Assembly: GCA_016719785.1 (NCBI GenBank)
Contig: JADJYJ010000018.1
Span: 135,462-199,461, forward strand
Length of the DNA: 64,000 bases
Direction: 5' to 3'
From: Candidatus Amarolinea dominans
GTDB taxonomy: Bacteria; Chloroflexota; Anaerolineae; SSC4; Amarolineaceae
Shown here: positions 59,382 through 64,000 of the stretch, in pieces
Numbering within the stretch: position 1 is the first letter of the stretch
Layout: every line of letters starts with the position of its first letter
The notes under the pieces: model-generated
What the model was told of the DNA's origin: nothing
The model's input: only the letters and a program-made list of their open reading frames with translations
Database searches by the model: none
Translations under genes and position numbers: made by a program

Positions 59382-60644
59382 GTGACACAGAATTACGATA
59401 TCAAGGACCTTGAGTTGGCGGAGAAGGGGCGTTATCGGATGCAGTGGGCGGCGAAGGAGATGCCGGTGCTGGATCTGATCGAGGAGCGCTTTCGCCAGGA
59501 ACAGCCGCTGCGCGGGCTGCGCATGGCGGCCTGTCTGCACGTGACGGCCGAGACCGCGAATCTGATGCGGGTTTTGCAGGCCGGCGGCGCGGAAGTGGCC
59601 CTCAGCGCTTCCAACCCGCTTTCCACGCAGGATGACGTGGCCGCGGCCCTGGTAGCCTATTACGAGATGCCTGTGTACGCCATCAAGGGCGAAAACAACG
59701 AGACCTATTATAAGCATCTCAACGCGGTGCTGGACATTAAGCCGCACATGACAATGGACGACGGCTGCGACCTGGTGTCAACGCTGCACAAGACGCGCAC
59801 GGAACTGCTGCCGGGTATCCTGGGCGGCACCGAGGAGACAACCACCGGTGTGATTCGCCTGCGCGCGATGGCCGCGGAAGGCGCGCTGAAATTCCCCGTG
59901 GTGGCGGTCAACGATGCCATGACCAAGCACCTGTTCGACAACCGCTATGGCACCGGTCAATCCACGATTGATGGCATCATTCGCGCCACCAATGTGCTGC
60001 TGGCCGGCAAGAACTTCGTCGTGGCCGGCTACGGTTGGTGCAGCCGCGGGATTGCCAGCCGCGCCCGTGGCATGGGCGCGAACGTGATTGTGACCGAAAT
60101 CCAGCCCTTATCCGCCCTGGAGGCGGTGATGGATGGCTTCCGTGTGATGCCGATGCGCGAGGCGGCCGTGGTGGGCGACATCTTCTGTTCGGCCACCGGC
60201 GATATCCATGTCTTTGATAAATCCCATTTCGAGGTCATGAAAGACGGCGCCATCCTCGCCAACTCGGGTCACTTCAACGTGGAGGTCAACATCCCGGCCC
60301 TGGAAGGCATGTCCAGCGAAGTGCGCCGCGTGCGCGAATTCCTGGACGAATATCACCTGGAAGATGGCCGCAAGCTCTATCTCATCGGCGAAGGGCGCCT
60401 GGTCAACCTGGCCGCGGCCGAGGGCCATCCCAGCGCGGTGATGGACATGAGCTTTGCCAACCAGGCGTTGGCCGCCGAATTCATCGTCAGCCACCGCGAG
60501 CAGCTGCAAAACAAGGTCTACACCGTACCCGTGGAGATTGACCAGGAAATCGCCCGCTTGAAGCTGAATGCGATGGGCATCCACATTGACACGCTCACAG
60601 TCGAGCAGCAGGAGTATCTGAACTCCTGGCAAGAGGGGACGTAG
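59382..60644 (+). CDS. ahcY: Adenosylhomocysteinase
   Basis: 420-residue S-adenosylhomocysteine hydrolase, splitting SAH to adenosine and homocysteine with bound NAD. It has CLHVTAETANLMRVLQAGGAEV, SNPLSTQDDVAAAL, AVNDAMTKHLFDNRYGTGQS (catalytic Lys/Asp), the NAD loop VAGYGWCSRGIASRARGMGANV, and C-terminal HPSAVMDMSFANQALAAE. The length is that of the bacterial/archaeal short form without the 40-residue insert. It starts at GTG 59382 with AAGGAGTAGATT. TATAAT at 59358-59363 may add a local promoter. Confidence 0.97.
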   Translation: MTQNYDIKDLELAEKGRYRMQWAAKEMPVLDLIEERFRQEQPLRGLRMAACLHVTAETANLMRVLQAGGAEVALSASNPLSTQDDVAAALVAYYEMPVYAIKGENNETYYKHLNAVLDIKPHMTMDDGCDLVSTLHKTRTELLPGILGGTEETTTGVIRLRAMAAEGALKFPVVAVNDAMTKHLFDNRYGTGQSTIDGIIRATNVLLAGKNFVVAGYGWCSRGIASRARGMGANVIVTEIQPLSALEAVMDGFRVMPMREAAVVGDIFCSATGDIHVFDKSHFEVMKDGAILANSGHFNVEVNIPALEGMSSEVRRVREFLDEYHLEDGRKLYLIGEGRLVNLAAAEGHPSAVMDMSFANQALAAEFIVSHREQLQNKVYTVPVEIDQEIARLKLNAMGIHIDTLTVEQQEYLNSWQEGT

Positions 60645-60647
60645 GAG

Positions 60648-60790
60648 GAGAGATTGGAGACCGGAGACCGGGGACCGGAGACCGGAGAGCGGAGACCGGA
60701 GAGCGGAGACCGGAGATTGGAGACCGGAGACCGGAGATCATCCGCCTTCCACGCACCCGATCTCTGGTCTCTGATCTCAGATCTCATACC
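60648..60790. repeat. Composite repeat between ahcY and metK
   Basis: GGAGACCGGAGACCGG-type heptads for about 85 bp, a variant core (CCGCCTTCCACGCACCCG near 60742-60760), then GATCTCTGGTCTCTGATCTC heptads complementary to the left arm. It is the same family as at 33.4, 36.8 and 53.9 kb, with a diverged core. Confidence 0.8.
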
Positions 60791-60829
60791 CCTGGATAAT
60801 GAGAAATGATAAGAGGGGAGTAAGTTGAA

Positions 60830-62044
60830 ATGACAACGACGTTTATGGCGTCGCCGAAGCTGTTCTATACGTCAGAATCGGTGACTGAGGGACATCCTGA
60901 TAAATTGTGTGATCAAATTTCCGATGCGGTGCTGGACGCGATCATCGGTGCGGACCCCAATGCCCGTGTGGCGTGCGAGTGTGCCACGACCACCGGCCTG
61001 ATCTGCGTGATGGGTGAGATCACCACCAGCACGTATGTGGACATTCAGACGATTGCGCGCGAGACGCTGCGCAACATTGGCTATACCCGCGCGAAGTACG
61101 GCTTCGATTGCGACACCTGCGCGGTGCTGGTTTCGATCAAGGAACAGTCGGCCGACATTGCCCTGGGTGTGGATAAGGCCTACGAAGCCAAGCACGGCGA
61201 AATCTCCGACGAGGCGATCGAGGCCATCGGCGCGGGCGATCAGGGTATGATGGTGGGCTTTGCCTGCAACGAGACCGAGGAGTTGATGCCGATGTCCATC
61301 GTCCTGGCGCATAAGCTGACGCGGCGCCTGGCGCAGGTGCGCAAGGATGGCGAACTCACCTACCTGCGGCCGGACGGCAAGTCCCAGGTGACGGTGGAGT
61401 ATCACTACGGCAAGCCGGTGCGTGTGGACGCAATCGTGATCTCCACGCAGCACGCGCCGGACGTGACGCAGGACGAAATCCGCAGCGACATCATCGAGTA
61501 CGTCATCAATCATGTCATTCCCGTGGCGATGATGGATGACCAGACCAAGATCTACGTCAATCCGACCGGCCGCTTCGTCACCGGCGGGCCGTTGGGCGAC
61601 GCCGGCCTGACCGGGCGCAAGATCATCGTGGACACCTACGGCGGTGTGGCCCGGCATGGCGGCGGCGCCTTCTCCGGCAAGGACCCGACGAAGGTGGATC
61701 GCTCCGGCGCGTACATGGCCCGTTATGTTGCCAAGAACGTGGTGGCGGCCGGCCTGGCGGACCGCATCGAGCTGCAGATCTCCTACGCCATCGGCGTGGC
61801 GCGGCCGCTCTCCCTCAGCATCGAAACGTTCGGCACCGGCCGCGTGCCAGACGAGCGCATCGTGGACTTGATCCACCAGCACTTCGACCTGCGCCCGGCC
61901 GCGATCATCCGTGACCTCAACCTGCGCCGGCCGATCTACCTGCAGACCGCCAGCTACGGCCACTTCGGTCGCCACGACCTGGACCTGCCGTGGGAAAAGA
62001 CCGACAAGGCCGCAGCCCTGCGCGCCGAAGCGGGACTGGGGTAA
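60830..62044 (+). CDS. metK: S-adenosylmethionine synthase
   Basis: 404-residue MetK making AdoMet from methionine and ATP. It has FTSESVTEGHPDKLCDQISDAVLD-like FYTSESVTEGHPDKLCDQIS, the GAGDQGMMVGFACNET loop, FVTGGPLGDAGLTGRKIIVDTYGG and GGGAFSGKDPTKVDRSGAYMARY. Length is normal (about 390-410). ATG 60830 is preceded by AGGGGAGTAAGTTGAA. It closes the AdoMet-cycle gene set (mtnA, kinase, GNAT, ahcY, metK). Confidence 0.97.
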   Translation: MTTTFMASPKLFYTSESVTEGHPDKLCDQISDAVLDAIIGADPNARVACECATTTGLICVMGEITTSTYVDIQTIARETLRNIGYTRAKYGFDCDTCAVLVSIKEQSADIALGVDKAYEAKHGEISDEAIEAIGAGDQGMMVGFACNETEELMPMSIVLAHKLTRRLAQVRKDGELTYLRPDGKSQVTVEYHYGKPVRVDAIVISTQHAPDVTQDEIRSDIIEYVINHVIPVAMMDDQTKIYVNPTGRFVTGGPLGDAGLTGRKIIVDTYGGVARHGGGAFSGKDPTKVDRSGAYMARYVAKNVVAAGLADRIELQISYAIGVARPLSLSIETFGTGRVPDERIVDLIHQHFDLRPAAIIRDLNLRRPIYLQTASYGHFGRHDLDLPWEKTDKAAALRAEAGLG

Positions 62045-62065
62045 GGGCCTCTCCTCATCCCCCGG

Positions 62066-62102
62066 CCCCTTCTCCTCTCCGCTGCGCGGAGAGGAGAAGG
62101 GG
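62066..62102. terminator. Strong hairpin after metK
   Basis: 16-bp perfect stem CCCCTTCTCCTCTCCG (62066-62081) / complement (62087-62102) with a 5-nt loop, 22 bp after the metK stop. There is no T-run, so it is either a factor-dependent stop or a member of the hairpin-repeat group also seen at 509-609. Confidence 0.5.
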
Positions 62103-62130
62103 GGAAGAGGAGAAGAGAGCGGTTGTCGGT

Positions 62131-62435
62131 GGTGGCCCCACCGAATGAATTCGGTGTCTGATACGTCAAACCCGCTCAAGCGGGTTGCGTTGGTGGCCCC
62201 ACCGAATGAATTCGGTGTCTGATACGTCAAACCCGCTCAAGCGGGTTGCGCTGGTGGCCCCACCGAATGAATTCGGTGTCTGATACGTCAAACCCGCTCA
62301 AGCGGGTTGCGTTGGTGGCCCCACCGAATGAATTCGGTGTCTGATACGTCAAACCCGCTCAAGCGGGTTGCGTTGGTGGCCCCACCGAATGAATTCGGTG
62401 TCTGATACGTCAAACCCGCTCAAGCGGGTTGCGGT
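62131..62435. repeat. Five 61-bp units, each with two palindromes
   Basis: Units start at 62131, 62192, 62253, 62314 and 62375 (exact 61-bp period). Each has palindrome CACCGAATGAATTCGGTG, then TCTGATACGTCA, then palindrome AACCCGCTCAAGCGGGTT. Read on the minus strand the order is AACCCGCTTGAGCGGGTT - TGACGTATCAGA - CACCGAATTCATTCGGTG. No open gene or unique spacers. Confidence 0.9.
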
Positions 62436-62594
62436 GGTGGGAACCTGTCTTGACAGCGGAGGTTTGCTCAACGCAGGGACGCCAGGGCGCAGGGACGCAA
62501 AGGATATTCGGAAGAGCGCTGCACACCCACGGCGGCTCAGCCCGTCAATTCGCTCTCCGCAAATTTCACGAATTGAGTCGTCACACCCCACCAA

Positions 62595-62970
62595 CCTGCT
62601 TCCAGCAGGTTTCAGGTATCAGACCGTGAATTCATTCACGGGGTGTATCAGACCGTGAATTCATTCACGGGGTGTATCAGACCGTGAATTCATTCACGGG
62701 GGGGTATCAGACCGTGAATTCATTCACGGGTGTATATCAGACCGTGAATTCATTCACGGGGCGGTGTATCAGACCGTGAATTCATTCACGGGTGGCTCAG
62801 CCCGTGAATTCGCTCTCCGCAAATTTTACGAATTCAGCCATCACACCCACCACCAACCTGCTTCAGCAGGTTTCGGTGTATCAGACCGTGAATTCATTCA
62901 CGGGGCGGTGTATCAGACCGTGAATTCATTCACGGGGCGGTGTATCAGCCCGTGAATTCATTCACGGGAC
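62595..62970. repeat. Array of GTATCAGACCGTGAATTCATTCACGG palindrome units
   Basis: About nine units of TATCAGACCGTGAATTCATT plus CACGG (starts near 62616, 62645, 62674, 62704, 62734, 62765, 62878, 62909, 62942) with spacing 29-33 bp. AACCTGCTTCCAGCAGGTT (about 62596) and AACCTGCTTCAGCAGGTT (about 62856) act as leading palindromes. Imperfect copies (CAGCCCGTGAATTCGCTCTC) lie at about 62540 and 62797. It is the same module as the preceding array in opposite orientation. No gene is seen in 62045-63099. Confidence 0.85.
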
Positions 62971-63099
62971 CGCCGGGCAATCGTCCAACCTTGCGCAGGC
63001 CCGCCGGGTAAGGAGCGGGTGTCGCGGGGGCGATTTCGACTTGCCCGGCGATTCGAGCGGCAGCCAGCCTGCGCAAGGGGGCAGCCCGACCATGTACGG

Positions 63100-64000
63100 T
63101 CAAACGGCGGAGGCGGATGGCGCTACCACCACGCGCAGGCCGTAGTCCTCAAGTCCAAAATTGGGAGGATTTCCATGGCGCAGGGCACAGCGCACGCGTG
63201 CCCGGCTGACAAAGTACGATCCGCCGCGCAGAACGCGGCTCTCAGACGCCGCAGCCGTCAGGTTCTCGCGCTCTTCTCGTTTGGCGCCGCTCGCGGGGTA
63301 CGGGTACTTGCCATACAGCGACCGCGCCCACTCCCACACGTTACCGCTCAGCTCCTCCACCCCATACACACTCGCGCCGCCGGGAAAACAACCCACCGCG
63401 CTCGTGGTCCCGATCCCGCTCTCGTCGTAGTTTGCCCGATTGGCGTCAGGATCGTTGCCCCACGGGTAGCGCTGCCGTTCCTGCGGATTGAGATGCAATG
63501 GCGGCGTTTCCTTGCCGATTGACCCCTTCGCAGCCGATCGAATCAGCGGTTGCGCCGGAATCTCCACCCCGCCGCGCGCCGCCTTCTCCCACTCCGGCTC
63601 GTTGGGCAGCTGCACCGCCCAGCCGGCCGGTATCTGCCCTGCCAGTCGTTCATTTAGCCAGCGCGTGTAGGCCAGCGCCTCGTACCAACTTGTCCCAACG
63701 ACCGGATGATTCGCAACATGGTGTGGCTCGCCAAAATCGTACGGCTTCTGGCGCGGCCCCTTGTCTCGCCACCCCGCGAACCCGGCTACACTCCACAAAC
63801 CAGCCGCCTCTGCCTCGCGCCAGTAGCGCGGCTCGCGGTAGCCGCCAGCGGTCACAAACTCCTCAAACTGCGCGTTCGTCACCGGGTAGCGGCCGATCCA
63901 ATAGCCGTAGGACAGATCAATCCCTTTGGGGGATTCGTCCTTCCCCGCATCCGGGTCGTCCTGGCTTCCCATCCAGAATGATCCCGCCGGGATATAGCAG
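63100..64000 (-). CDS. Formylglycine-generating-enzyme-family (SUMF1/C-type-lectin fold) protein, partial
   Basis: C-terminal about 299 residues; the frame is open to the window edge (CYIPAGSFWMGSQDDPDAG precedes the internal Met at 63972), so the N-terminus is outside. Family marks are IPAGSFWMGS, YWIGRYPVTNAQFEEFV, HPVVGTSWYEALAYTRWLN, LPNEPEWEKAARGG, RYPWGN, GVEELSGNVWEWARS and RVLRGGSYF...GLRVV. Members oxidise Cys to formylglycine in sulfatases, or are non-enzymatic ligand-binding or diversity-generating-retroelement target proteins. The catalytic Cys pair of true FGE is not evident; one Cys lies in RVRCALRHG. Role undetermined. Confidence 0.85.
   Translation of the reverse strand, partial: CYIPAGSFWMGSQDDPDAGKDESPKGIDLSYGYWIGRYPVTNAQFEEFVTAGGYREPRYWREAEAAGLWSVAGFAGWRDKGPRQKPYDFGEPHHVANHPVVGTSWYEALAYTRWLNERLAGQIPAGWAVQLPNEPEWEKAARGGVEIPAQPLIRSAAKGSIGKETPPLHLNPQERQRYPWGNDPDANRANYDESGIGTTSAVGCFPGGASVYGVEELSGNVWEWARSLYGKYPYPASGAKREERENLTAAASESRVLRGGSYFVSRARVRCALRHGNPPNFGLEDYGLRVVVAPSASAV

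Noticed and set aside
62131..62970. CRISPR-like look of regularly spaced repeats
   Set aside because: There are no unique spacers: the units are contiguous and fully palindromic, and no cas genes are near.

Overview
The window is one 64 kb stretch of a high-GC bacterial chromosome with moderately dense coding and many intergenic repeats. Gene content suggests Chloroflexota, probably an Anaerolineae-like lineage. The supporting traits are an archaeal-type HMG-CoA synthase/thiolase pair, a BTAD + NB-ARC + TPR regulator, very large P-domain and dockerin-like surface proteins, a split glycine decarboxylase, and microsatellite-like hairpin repeats between genes. This placement is inference; no rRNA or tRNA gene was seen.

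Layout. 0-4 kb: end of a CitE-like lyase, a zinc-ribbon protein, and a tight CBS / HMG-CoA synthase-like / thiolase operon. 4-9.5 kb: MurJ flippase behind three hairpin repeats, a relic of a Bax inhibitor-1 family gene, a sugar-nucleotide epimerase and a GH2 beta-mannosidase-like enzyme. 9.5-13.3 kb: a frameshifted B12-binding radical SAM gene converges on an HPr-kinase-like gene. Upstream of the kinase lies a consensus-promoter transcript coding for a PqqD/RRE protein, a 39-residue peptide with a lasso-type leader motif, and a 65-residue protein. No lasso cyclase or protease is present, so this is the best candidate for an undescribed peptide-modification system. 13.5-17.6 kb: a secreted PPC/P-domain protein. 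18-24 kb: a soluble NAD-dependent formate dehydrogenase cluster (NuoEF fusion, FdhD, a 76-aa unknown, ferredoxin subunit, FdhA). 24-33 kb: a 2784-aa repeat-rich surface protein with an embedded phospholipase A2-like motif, and a membrane protein. 33.8-36.7 kb: a SARP/AfsR-like regulator. 37-42 kb: the glycine cleavage operon gcvT-gcvH-gcvPA-gcvPB under a tandem glycine riboswitch. 42-45 kb: minisatellites and an intact IS4-family element. 45-51 kb: an alpha/beta hydrolase, a GT39-like protein and a DinG-family helicase. 51-56 kb: pyrG with a structured leader, yebC, ruvC, a response regulator and ruvA. 56-62 kb: a SAM-I riboswitch ahead of mtnA, a PfkB kinase, a GNAT protein, ahcY and metK (AdoMet cycle and methylthio salvage). 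62-63 kb: a dense array of small palindromes. 63.1 kb to the end: a partial formylglycine-generating-enzyme-family protein.

Repeats are a major theme. One composite family (GGAGATC-type heptads, a conserved core, then TCTCC heptads) occurs at five loci, with related tracts at two gene ends; it encodes C-terminal tails of neighbouring proteins and abuts the ruvC start. A second family is a two-hairpin module whose stems differ by compensatory changes between copies.
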